This document shows positions 26,537 through 34,012 of a stretch of DNA of 64,000 nucleotides, in pieces; positions within the stretch are counted from its first letter, which is position 1, and every line of letters begins with the position of its first letter. A model generated the notes under the pieces. The model was not told the origin of the DNA. It searched no databases and saw only the letters and a program-made list of their open reading frames with translations. This DNA comes from CAYYMH01 sp964472785 (GTDB lineage: Bacteria > Zhuqueibacterota > Zhuqueibacteria > Thermofontimicrobiales > Thermofontimicrobiaceae). Location: NCBI GenBank assembly GCA_964472785.1, contig CAYYMH010000007.1, positions 58,494-122,493 on the forward strand. Direction: 5' to 3'. The position numbers were made by a program, and so were the translations under genes.

Positions 26537-26965
26537 ATGGCACGTCGTTATCCGGCAACTCCATTGGTTGGCGTTGGTGTGGTGGTTTTTAATCAAAAAA
26601 GACAGGTGATTTTGGTAAAGCGCGGGAACGATCCGAGTAAAGGATTGTGGGCGATACCCGGAGGTACAGTGGAACTTGGCGAGCAGGTCAGTGAAACAGC
26701 GATTCGGGAAGTCAGGGAAGAGTGTAATATTGAAATCGAGCTTCTGGATTTGCTGGGCGTGGTCGATTTAATTATGAAAGATGATGACGGCAGAGTGCAG
26801 TACCATTATATTCTGATCGATTATTTAGCCAAATATGTTTCCGGTGAGTTGAGAGCCCAATCCGATGTCTCCGAGGCAATCTGGGTCACAGAACAGGAAC
26901 TGCGGAATTTCGATGTGCCGGAGGTGACGCTTAAGATTTTGGGAAAGGTGTTCAAACAGATTTAG
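26537..26965 (+). CDS. Nudix hydrolase (ADP-ribose pyrophosphatase/MutT-like)
   Basis: About 142 aa. The Nudix box is intact: GGTVELGEQVSETAIREVRE followed by ECNIEI fits GX5EX7REUXEEXGU except that Cys replaces the last Gly. Preceding residues WAIPGG are typical. The C-terminal part (YHYILIDYLAKYVSGELR) is like ADP-ribose or nucleoside-diphosphate-sugar pyrophosphatases. GGAGG lies before two tandem ATGs at 26534 and 26537; the second has the better spacing. It is 71 bases after the Crp-like gene and may be cotranscribed with it. Confidence 0.9.
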   Translation: MARRYPATPLVGVGVVVFNQKRQVILVKRGNDPSKGLWAIPGGTVELGEQVSETAIREVREECNIEIELLDLLGVVDLIMKDDDGRVQYHYILIDYLAKYVSGELRAQSDVSEAIWVTEQELRNFDVPEVTLKILGKVFKQI

Positions 26966-27045
26966 TGCTGTAAAATGTGCAACAATTCAAAGGCGGGGAA
27001 CAGTTGAGTTTCGAAAAAAATAATTTACCGAATAAAAAATATTAC

Positions 27046-27171
27046 TTGACATTTGGGAATTATTTTGCTAAAATAAATCATCAAAATTATTTTAAAGAAA
27101 AAACCGATCTACGGTGAGAGTGGATGGGGCAAGAATTATGAGGTACGATGGGAAACGATCGTGCCTTTTTT
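27046..27171 (+). ncRNA. Stand-alone small RNA with own promoter and terminator
   Basis: TTGACA (27046-27051), exactly 17 bases, TAAAAT (27069-27074) form a near-perfect promoter. Transcription would begin near 27081 and end at an intrinsic terminator whose T-run is 27166-27171, giving roughly 90 nt. Inside is a hairpin CCgATCTAC/GTGGATGG (27104-27127, seven-base loop GGTGAGA, one bulged G and one GU pair), then a short purine-rich single strand. No start codon with a ribosome-binding site leads into an ORF. I cannot match it to a known riboswitch or 6S RNA. The next gene starts 370 bases downstream. Confidence 0.6.
27142..27171 (+). terminator. Rho-independent terminator of the small RNA
   Basis: Stem GGTACGAT (27142-27149) with ATCGTGCC (27158-27165), one T-G pair, an eight-base loop containing GGGAAAC, then TTTTTT. 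Confidence 0.85.
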
Positions 27172-27543
27172 ATTTACCGGGCAGCATCAATGGGATATAT
27201 TTAAAAGGAAGCTAAAGCTCCAATTTAGTGATTAATTTAAATTCACCGACATAAATGTCGGCGCAATTCATATTATCTAAATTTATTATTTGCAATTGAA
27301 TAGCCACGGGAAAAAATATTAAAAACTTTTTTCCAAAGGCTTTTTAGAATAAACACATCGATAAAAAAAGAAGGAGCGCAAACAAATCAGTATTTTTATT
27401 TGGCAACGATTCAAAGTGATTCCCACATATATTACTTTCCTCTTTAAAATGATCATTTTTGAATTTAACTATTTTTTAGAATAACACTAATGGACCTGGT
27501 ACTAATAACAACTCTCTTAAAGTTAATTGAAAACGGAGGGATC
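27172..27543. other. Intergenic region with two REP-like hairpins
   Basis: Contains GGAaGCT-aa-AGCTCC (27207-27221, one bulge) and CCGACAT-aa-ATGTCGG (27246-27261), the same two-base-loop style as the array at 24.4 kb. The remainder is AT-rich and holds no gene I can support; an AGGAGC at 27371 leads to no ORF. Confidence 0.5.
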
Positions 27544-28917
27544 ATGATTGAAAATTTTGTTTCGTATGACTCGATTTTTATTCCGCTGTCCGCTGCGTTG
27601 GGTCTTTCACTCACCATCGAGCGGATACTTGAATTTATTAAAAATGTGAGTGAGCGAATCATCAACAGAAAAAGCGGCCGTAAAGTACCTAAAGACTCAG
27701 ATTTTAAAAAGCTTGTTTCGGAAATGGAAAAAAACTATCAACGGGAAAAACTGTCGCGGGAGATCGAGAAAAAGGCATCTAAACTCGAAAAAGAACAGAA
27801 AAAATTGATCGCTGAAATAAAAAAAGAGGGAGATCATGTCAAGCGAAATAAATTAAAAAGCAGGCTAAAGGAAATGGAGGAAGAGGATGAATGGGAGGAA
27901 TGTTTTCCGCAAACAACTGTCTTGGTCGAACCGGCGACAGATCAAGATGACGCGAAAATGATGAAAGCGATCATCTTGCAGCTCCTTGGATTCGCTGCCG
28001 GTATCATTGCCGTGCATTTTTCCGGAGTTCAGTTGTTTAATAGTTTTTTAACAGTACTGGGACAGTCAGGGATGTCCACAGAATTGGATTATTTGCTGAC
28101 CGGTTTGCTGATCGGCGGTGGTAGCCAACCCATGCACATCCTTGTTGGTTTTATCACCCAAAACAAAGTGACGCTCAGCAAAGAAGATATTTCTGAGAAA
28201 AAAGAAAACGATGAACCGGCAGTTGGAGCACCATCGCCGGCTCCCGGTATTATTGAAAAGCCTGCGCTGGATTCCAACCAAATCTGGATCGACATTCCGT
28301 ACAAAGGCGGTGTTGACCGGGAGAAGATGGAGCATTTCCATGTTCGGAAAAAAGATCCCGAAATGGTGATTTATCATCACACGGCGATGAGTAGTGACTC
28401 GACGTTTGAGGATGTTGTGCGAGTCATCAAAGACAAGACCGATGCTCAGGGAAATCACTGGTTGACAGGCTATAATTGCGTAGTTTTAGCGGATGGGTCG
28501 ATTAATCCGTTTTGCCGCTGGGATCGCTACGGAAATCATGCGTACCTCTACAACGGCAAATCTTTGGGAATTGCGCTGAACGGAAATTTTGAAATTAATC
28601 CAAATGTTTCTTATTCAAATTTTAATGGGGAATACGGGAGTAAGCGCCCTAATGAAGCGCAGTTGAAAAATACGGCACGCGTGATTGCGCTCTGGTCGTT
28701 TTTGTATGAAATTGATATTGATTTTAACAAAAGGATTATTCCTCATGGTCAGGTCTCCTCATCAGCCTGTCCGGGGTCAAATTTCCCCAATGACGAATTC
28801 AAGAAATGGATCGAATTCTTTGTTGAGAAATGGCAGAAATCAGATTCAGTTCAAGAACAGATCGAAGCGTACAAGTTGAAACCATATCTATATGTAAAAG
28901 AAAGTGAGGTGGCATAA
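27544..28917 (+). CDS. Multi-pass membrane protein with coiled coil and C-terminal amidase_2/PGRP domain
   Basis: I start at the ATG at 27544, preceded by GGAGGG; an in-frame ATG at 27490 lacks a site. Order (457 aa): membrane segment with LGLSLTIERILEFIKN (about 10-35), a charged coiled coil rich in Lys/Glu (about 60-115), two more membrane segments (AIILQLLGFAAGIIAVHFSG and LDYLLTGLLIGGGSQPMHIL), a Pro/Ala linker, then an N-acetylmuramoyl-L-alanine amidase domain. Zinc-ligand candidates are MVIYHHTAM, the His in IIPHGQVSSS and Cys in SSACPGSNFP. LTGYNCVVLADGSI and SLGIALNGNFE are usual amidase_2 blocks. The stop overlaps the next start. Membrane anchoring of this domain is unusual. Confidence 0.8.
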   Translation: MIENFVSYDSIFIPLSAALGLSLTIERILEFIKNVSERIINRKSGRKVPKDSDFKKLVSEMEKNYQREKLSREIEKKASKLEKEQKKLIAEIKKEGDHVKRNKLKSRLKEMEEEDEWEECFPQTTVLVEPATDQDDAKMMKAIILQLLGFAAGIIAVHFSGVQLFNSFLTVLGQSGMSTELDYLLTGLLIGGGSQPMHILVGFITQNKVTLSKEDISEKKENDEPAVGAPSPAPGIIEKPALDSNQIWIDIPYKGGVDREKMEHFHVRKKDPEMVIYHHTAMSSDSTFEDVVRVIKDKTDAQGNHWLTGYNCVVLADGSINPFCRWDRYGNHAYLYNGKSLGIALNGNFEINPNVSYSNFNGEYGSKRPNEAQLKNTARVIALWSFLYEIDIDFNKRIIPHGQVSSSACPGSNFPNDEFKKWIEFFVEKWQKSDSVQEQIEAYKLKPYLYVKESEVA

Positions 28918-29495
28918 TGGATGTTATTTATGAAGTTACGGTTCTTTTTGCATTGGCAATTGCGCTATCGTTCCTCATTGAGCGATTTTTGGAAATACTT
29001 AAAGCGTTTTACGATGCGTTAGACAGTAAATTTGATTGGTATAAATTTTGGACAGTCAGAGCGTTTAAAGTAAGAGACAAATTGGAAAATAAATTAAAAG
29101 TAGTTGAATTGCTTGGTAAGAAAAAGACAGCCACAGTCCTGGATAAATTTCGGGAAAAGCTGATGAACCAGTCAGAGGGTTATGATGGCAATGTACCTGT
29201 GATTTCAGGTGATCTGGTTCGGGTAGTGACGATTAGGGCGGTTGCAAAAACCATCGGTATAATCGTCGGTATTGGGCTGGCTTTTTGGATGGAGGTTGAT
29301 TTTATTAAAATTTGGCAGGAGTCGATGAGTGATTCTTCCTTATGGACGCTGGAAATAAAATCTCCGGATTTGCGTGTCGCTATTAGTGGTGTGATTATTG
29401 GTGTTGGATCAAGTCCGCTGCATAAAGTGATAATCTCGATCGACAAAAAACGTAAAAAACGACAAGCGAAAAAAGAGCAAAAAAGCGAGGTGTAA
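28917..29495 (+). CDS. Membrane protein paralogous to the membrane module of the upstream amidase
   Basis: 192 aa, start codon overlapping the previous stop by one base. It repeats the architecture of the upstream protein without the amidase. The N-terminal segment FALAIALSFLIERFLEILKA parallels LGLSLTIERILEFIKN, a charged linker follows, and a C-terminal hairpin ends in ISGVIIGVGSSPLHKVI, parallel to LTGLLIGGGSQPMHILV. The shared motifs (IERxLExxK and GxxIGxGSxPxH) argue for duplication and perhaps hetero-oligomerisation. The Lys/Arg-rich tail (KKRKKRQAKK) is probably cytoplasmic. I do not recognise a named family; a pore or scaffold role is a guess. Confidence 0.75.
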   Translation: MDVIYEVTVLFALAIALSFLIERFLEILKAFYDALDSKFDWYKFWTVRAFKVRDKLENKLKVVELLGKKKTATVLDKFREKLMNQSEGYDGNVPVISGDLVRVVTIRAVAKTIGIIVGIGLAFWMEVDFIKIWQESMSDSSLWTLEIKSPDLRVAISGVIIGVGSSPLHKVIISIDKKRKKRQAKKEQKSEV

Positions 29496-29497
29496 AA

Positions 29498-29932
29498 ATG
29501 TTCGGATTAGGGATGGATCTCAGTGTCGCATTTATTATTATTGGACTGGTGATAATTATTTTCCTCGTATCAGCTTTGAAAAACTTACCAAGGAGTTCTC
29601 GTAAAAGCCTGATATTTGTTGTAGGCGCTGTTGCAGCCGGTTTTGGAGTTGTCATTTTCAGAGAACACCGACTGAAACAATTGCAGAAAGAATTGAAAGA
29701 GCGTGAGGAAAAACTGAAAAAACGCGAGGAAAAATTATCCCAATTAAAAGAAAATTATCAGGTTTCAGAGAGAGAATTAGAACGTATGCGGGCTGAATTG
29801 AACAAAGAAAGAATAGCCTACGAGGAAATGATGCTAAAAATAAAGGCTGATAATAAAGCAGAAAAAGAACGGATCGATAAATTGTCCGGCGAAGAACTCC
29901 ACAACGAATTTATTGCGGCGTTTGAAGAGTAG
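29498..29932 (+). CDS. Membrane-anchored coiled-coil protein
   Basis: 144 aa, two bases after the previous stop. Two N-terminal hydrophobic segments (VAFIIIGLVIIIFLVSALKN and SLIFVVGAVAAGFGVVIF) precede a long heptad-rich helix beginning RLKQLQKELKEREEKLKKRE and running to about residue 125. The C-terminus is acidic (LHNEFIAAFEE). The layout resembles phage Rz/spanin or holin-accessory proteins, but no sequence match can be claimed. Tight spacing ties it to the amidase cassette. Confidence 0.7.
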   Translation: MFGLGMDLSVAFIIIGLVIIIFLVSALKNLPRSSRKSLIFVVGAVAAGFGVVIFREHRLKQLQKELKEREEKLKKREEKLSQLKENYQVSERELERMRAELNKERIAYEEMMLKIKADNKAEKERIDKLSGEELHNEFIAAFEE

Positions 29933-30019
29933 TACTTAAAGCAGAAAAATTATGCCACGATATCTCGGATTGATTGCAAGGTAAAGGCTTCTAAAAAATA
30001 TCAATAAACGGAGGACGGA

Positions 30020-30547
30020 ATGAATTTAAAGAAATTTGTACTTGGCGGTCTCATTTTATGTGTGTTAATGAATACGAATATTTTTTCTCAAAACATACCG
30101 GAAGCGCGGGTCATCAAAGCATATCCGAACGGTTCCTATTTGGTTGAAATTACCGGCAAACAGTACTTGACAGTGACTGAAAAAATGGAGCAATCCATGT
30201 TAAAGACAAAGCGGGATCTACTTGATGCACAGAAACAGATTGTTTTAAAAGATTCACTGCTGGCGAACACGGATAAAACCATTGCCTGGTACGACACCAC
30301 CATGAAAAACATGAAACTTTACATCGTCGAACTGGAATCGATTTTAAAAGGATACAAGGGACTTTTGAAAGATTACAAACGATTGAAAGAACCCTGGTTA
30401 AACGTGAGGTGGGGGATCGGCGCGACAAGTCGAGATTATAAACCGGCAGTGCTGATGGGATTGGGAATCAAGCGCCTGCAAATTTCCGGTTTTGTTCAGG
30501 AGCAGAACTCCGGCGTTTTAGTGGGGACGCAGTTTAGGTTATTCTGA
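30020..30547 (+). CDS. Exported coiled-coil protein with a beta-rich C-terminus
   Basis: 175 aa with a signal peptide (MNLKKFVLGGLILCVLMNTN, cleavage near FSQ). The mature protein has a short beta-type start (ARVIKAYPNGSYLVEITGKQ), a helical coiled coil (residues about 50-130), and then WGIGATSRDYKPAVLMGLGI and LQISGFVQEQNSGVLVGTQF ending in RLF. The alternating pattern with terminal Phe resembles strands that insert in the outer membrane. GGAGGACGG precedes the ATG. It is 87 bases after the coiled-coil membrane protein and plausibly the periplasmic/outer-membrane partner of that cassette. The function is unknown. Confidence 0.65.
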   Translation: MNLKKFVLGGLILCVLMNTNIFSQNIPEARVIKAYPNGSYLVEITGKQYLTVTEKMEQSMLKTKRDLLDAQKQIVLKDSLLANTDKTIAWYDTTMKNMKLYIVELESILKGYKGLLKDYKRLKEPWLNVRWGIGATSRDYKPAVLMGLGIKRLQISGFVQEQNSGVLVGTQFRLF

Positions 30548-30712
30548 TTTATTAACATTTTATTTAGCCCATCAAATACACTGAATACACAAAAAAATTT
30601 TGTATTTTTGATAGTTAGTAACAAAGATTATATTGATCTGGAGTTAATGCGTCAGCATTTTAATCCAAATTTTTACCTTTAAAGATTGATTTTAAAAAAC
30701 AAGGAGGAAATC

Positions 30713-31723
30713 ATGCCATCCGAGGTCATTGATGTCCATATTCATTTCGGTGCGCCGAAGGATGAAGAAAGCGGGTGTTACTGGTCCGATGATTTTGAGC
30801 GCATGGCAGCCTATTATTTTTTGCTGATTGTCACGAATTCATTGTTTAAAAAGATCACACGGGAACGCGTCGAAAAACATTTGTTGAAACGCATCATTAA
30901 ATCCAAAAAAGTTGACAAGAGCGTTTTGCTGGCACTGGATCAGGTTTATGATGAAAACGGACAGGTACAGCGCAACTGGACAAATTTATTCGTACCCAAT
31001 AATTTTATCGTGAAATTGGCTAACCAGCATGAGCGGATTTTGTTGGGCGCTTCGGTTCATCCGTACCGCGAGGATTGGGAAAATGAACTGGATTATTGCC
31101 TGGAAAACAGAGCGGTTCTGTGCAAATGGATCCCGTCTTCACAGATAATCGATCCATCGGACAGCAAATGCATCCCGTTTTACCGTAAATTGGCCAAGCA
31201 TCAGTTGCCGTTGCTGTGTCACGCTGGTCCCGAGTACACCATTCCGACACAGGACAAAAAGTACAACGAATTTAACAATCCAAAATACTTGAGAATTGCA
31301 CTCGACCAGGGCGTAACAGTGATTCTGGCACATTGTGCGTTGCCGTATTTCGGATTTTTAGATGTAGATTATCAGGACGATTTGGACGAATTTTACCGAT
31401 TATTCGAGGAGGTTGAAAAAAATAGCTGGAACCTTTACGCAGACGTATCCGCAGTTGCTACTCCGTTGAGAGCTCCGTATATGGAAAAGATTATTAACAA
31501 AATCCCCCATGAACGAATCCTGTTTGGCAGCGACTATCCGCTTCCGGCTTCCGAACTCAGTTACACGAATAGTAAAAATATTTTCAAATGGCTCAAGCTC
31601 ATCTGGCAGGCGATTCAAATCCGAAATCCATTGGATAAGAATTACACAGTGATTAAAAATATGGGATTTGATGACATTATTTTTACCAATGCGGCGAACC
31701 TTTTTGCACAGATCAAATATTGA
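30713..31723 (+). CDS. Amidohydrolase-2-type TIM-barrel hydrolase
   Basis: 336 aa. The start is the ATG at 30713, with AAGGAGG 6 bases upstream. Metal-dependent hydrolase signatures: EVIDVHIHFG (HxH on strand 1), PLLCHAGPEY (strand His), TVILAHCALPYFG and the terminal RILFGSDYPLP with the catalytic Asp. This pattern is found in the ACMSD/amidohydrolase-2 group of decarboxylases and hydrolases. The substrate is unknown. It may be cotranscribed with the phosphoesterase remnant downstream, but 100 bases separate them. Confidence 0.8.
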   Translation: MPSEVIDVHIHFGAPKDEESGCYWSDDFERMAAYYFLLIVTNSLFKKITRERVEKHLLKRIIKSKKVDKSVLLALDQVYDENGQVQRNWTNLFVPNNFIVKLANQHERILLGASVHPYREDWENELDYCLENRAVLCKWIPSSQIIDPSDSKCIPFYRKLAKHQLPLLCHAGPEYTIPTQDKKYNEFNNPKYLRIALDQGVTVILAHCALPYFGFLDVDYQDDLDEFYRLFEEVEKNSWNLYADVSAVATPLRAPYMEKIINKIPHERILFGSDYPLPASELSYTNSKNIFKWLKLIWQAIQIRNPLDKNYTVIKNMGFDDIIFTNAANLFAQIKY

Positions 31724-31821
31724 TCTTTGTTTATTGTAGTAGCAAAGTAGGATCGCATCGAATTGAGTTCATCGACATTCAAAAACGATAATTTCAAATT
31801 AAGACGCAGCGAGGCGCGCAG

Positions 31822-32517
31822 AGATATCTGGTATCACACGGGCACTTTTTGGAAAAGCTTTTCAGACCGGTTAATTTGATCATTGAACCGGCGCGGATCG
31901 ATGAGTTGGAGGCGTTTAATAACATTTGGCTTGAAGCGTTTGATTACCATCTCGGTCAGGCGGGACGGCTTTCAGAAACGGTGAAAGAAATTGTGAAAAA
32001 TTATGAAACAGGCGGACCACAGGCAAAGGAGACGATGCAGAAAGTTTTGAAGGAAATATTAGCAAATATGAAGCGGAAAATGAAGCTGTCCTGGTTTAAA
32101 ACGCTGATCTTCAAAATTTGCTTTAAACTGACGTTGAAAAAGATACCGACGGAGAAAGAGTGTGGTTTGTACAAAGCACCGCTGGATGATGAACTAAAAC
32201 TGAATGTTAAAAATTACATTCACAATTACATTTTAAAGCGCTACCAAAAAGACAAAGCTGAAGAACTGCATTTGAAGGTGGCAAAGGATATCCCGGTGCC
32301 ATTCACTTTTGTGTTCGGGCACACGCATAGACCACTGATGAAAGCAGAGGAATTGGCGGAAGCCGAAATTATCATCGACAAACTTACCTATCCGATTTTA
32401 AACACCGGTGGCTGGATTCGTTCGGATGATGAAACATCAAATGGAGAGGATGCCGGCGTGCTTGTGCTCAACGAAAAAGGCGCAGAGTGGAAAAGTTTGG
32501 CAGGTCAGTTGAGATGA
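31822..32517 (+). pseudogene. 5'-truncated calcineurin-like metallophosphoesterase
   Basis: The frame opens after a stop at 31789 and reads RYLVSHGHFLEKLFRPVNL, which is the middle of a phosphoesterase domain (the HGH motif), then a helical insert, and finally FVFGHTHRPLM with ILNTGGWI, the last metal-binding motif. The N-terminal D-x-H and GD motifs are absent. The best candidate start is a TTG at 31849, lacking a ribosome-binding site and falling after the HGH. The upstream bases (AAGACGCAGCGAGGCGCGCA) are of a low-complexity kind often seen in intergenic DNA. I read this as a gene that lost its 5' third by deletion, though a short translated product cannot be excluded. Confidence 0.65.
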
Positions 32518-32587
32518 TGAGGTGGTAAAATGAAATCAATCTAAAATCTGAATTATTTCTGTTTGGGGGTTTGATAATAATTTTATC

Positions 32588-32633
32588 GGGACAAGCCGGG
32601 CATACTTTCGGGTTTGCCTGGGTTGTCCCTTTT
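32588..32633 (+). terminator. Rho-independent terminator
   Basis: A GC-rich imperfect stem, GGGACAAGCCGGGCA (32588-32602) pairing with TTGCCTGGGTTGTCCC (32614-32629) around an 11-base loop, is followed by TTTT. It separates the amidohydrolase/phosphoesterase region from the next operon. Confidence 0.75.
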
Positions 32634-32662
32634 GTATATTTGCAATATTTTTTATTAATGAC

Positions 32663-32691
32663 TTGATTTTATCGAATTTAATTTGTAAAAT
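32663..32691 (+). promoter_or_regulatory. Promoter of the putative ergothioneine operon
   Basis: TTGATT (32663-32668), a 17-base spacer and TAAAAT (32686-32691) lie 41 bases before the start codon of the rhodanese gene, just after a terminator. This fits a housekeeping-sigma promoter for the four-gene operon. Confidence 0.6.
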
Positions 32692-32731
32692 AATCAAAAA
32701 TAGATAATAGGTTATCAAAGGAACGAATGCT

Positions 32732-34003
32732 ATGCAAATGACTTCGGACGAACTCCTCAATCAAATCGAAAATCCAAATTCAAAAATCATTGACCTGCGT
32801 TCTGCTGACGCTTATAACGGATGGAGAGAGCAAAATGAGCCTCGCGGCGGACACATCAAAGGCGCGAAAAGTTTACCCGCCAAATGGGCTGAATATATTG
32901 ACTGGATCGAAATCGTGCGTTCAAAAAATATTTTACCCTCAAATGATTTGATTTTATACGGATACGATAAGGAACAGAGTGAAAAAGTGGCTCGCCTGTT
33001 CAATAGAGCGGACTTTAAAAACGTCACACTCTATCATAATTTTGTGAACGAATGGTGTGCTCATAAAGAATATCCGATGGAAAAATTACCCAGATACCGG
33101 CAACTGGTTTCAGCGGGATGGCTGAATGAGCTTCTGACAAAGGGAACCGCACCGGAATTTGACAATGAAAAATATGTGTTGTGTCATGCCCATTACCGCA
33201 ACCGGGAGGATTACGAAAAAGGCCATATCCCGGGCGCTGTGGATTTGGATACACTTGTTTTGGAATCATCCGAAACATGGAATCGCCGTTCACCGCAGGA
33301 GATTAAAAAAGCTTTGGAAGATTTAGGGATTACATACGATACAACAGTAATTTTATACGGCAGATTTTCGTTCCCGGATAATAAGGCTCCGTTCCCGGGC
33401 AGTAGCGCCGGACATTTGGGCGCTTTTCGCTGTGCCTTTATTATGATGTATGCCGGGGTTGAAGATGTCCGTATGTTAAACGGTGGTTTGCAATCCTGGA
33501 TTGATGGGGGATTTAAGATTGCGACAGATGAAACAAAATACCAGCCCGTTTCTGATTTTGGCGCTGAAATTCCGGTCCATCCGGAGTATGCCGTGGACCT
33601 CGATGAGGCAAAAGTGATTTTGCAGGCAGATGACAAAAACCTGGTGTGCGTCCGAAGCTGGCGGGAATACATCGGTGAAGTGAGTGGATATAATTACATA
33701 GAGAAGAAAGGGCGGATACCCGGTGCTGTGTTCGCTAATTGCGGCAGCGATGCATATCACATGGAAAATTACAGGAATCTTGATCACACCGTTCGCGAGT
33801 ATCAAGAGGTTGCGGAAGAATGGGCGGAAAATGGCATTACTGCTGATAAGCATAATGCATTCTACTGCGGGACCGGCTGGCGTGGCAGCGAAGCCTTTTT
33901 TAACGCCTGGTTAATGGGTTGGCCACGCGTATCTGTTTTTGATGGTGGCTGGTTTGAATGGAGCAATAATGATTATCCTTTTGAAACCGGAGTTCCAAAA
34001 TAA
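32732..34003 (+). CDS. eanB: Triple-rhodanese sulfurtransferase, probable hercynine sulfurtransferase
   Basis: 423 aa with three rhodanese-like domains (about 1-125, 135-275, 285-420). Only the third has a catalytic cysteine: FYCGTGWRGSEAFF, Cys379. The equivalent loops are ILYGYDKE in the first and ILYGRFSFPDN in the second, so those domains are structural. Multi-rhodanese architecture with a single late active Cys in a CGTGWR loop matches EanB of Chlorobium limicola (active Cys412), which transfers sulfane sulfur onto hercynine C2 to make ergothioneine without oxygen. The next gene makes hercynine, which strongly supports this over a plain thiosulfate sulfurtransferase. AAGGA precedes the ATG by 9 bases. 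Direct evidence of substrate is lacking. Confidence 0.8.
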   Translation: MQMTSDELLNQIENPNSKIIDLRSADAYNGWREQNEPRGGHIKGAKSLPAKWAEYIDWIEIVRSKNILPSNDLILYGYDKEQSEKVARLFNRADFKNVTLYHNFVNEWCAHKEYPMEKLPRYRQLVSAGWLNELLTKGTAPEFDNEKYVLCHAHYRNREDYEKGHIPGAVDLDTLVLESSETWNRRSPQEIKKALEDLGITYDTTVILYGRFSFPDNKAPFPGSSAGHLGAFRCAFIMMYAGVEDVRMLNGGLQSWIDGGFKIATDETKYQPVSDFGAEIPVHPEYAVDLDEAKVILQADDKNLVCVRSWREYIGEVSGYNYIEKKGRIPGAVFANCGSDAYHMENYRNLDHTVREYQEVAEEWAENGITADKHNAFYCGTGWRGSEAFFNAWLMGWPRVSVFDGGWFEWSNNDYPFETGVPK

Positions 34004-34012
34004 CGAGGTATA

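Noticed and set aside
27172..27543. Riboswitch controlling the amidase cassette
   Set aside because: The sRNA terminator lies 370 bases upstream of the gene and no aptamer consensus (TPP, SAM, cobalamin, T-box, c-di-GMP) could be matched by eye.
27544..30547. Prophage
   Set aside because: The cassette resembles a lysis module, but no capsid, tail, terminase or integrase gene is present in the window.
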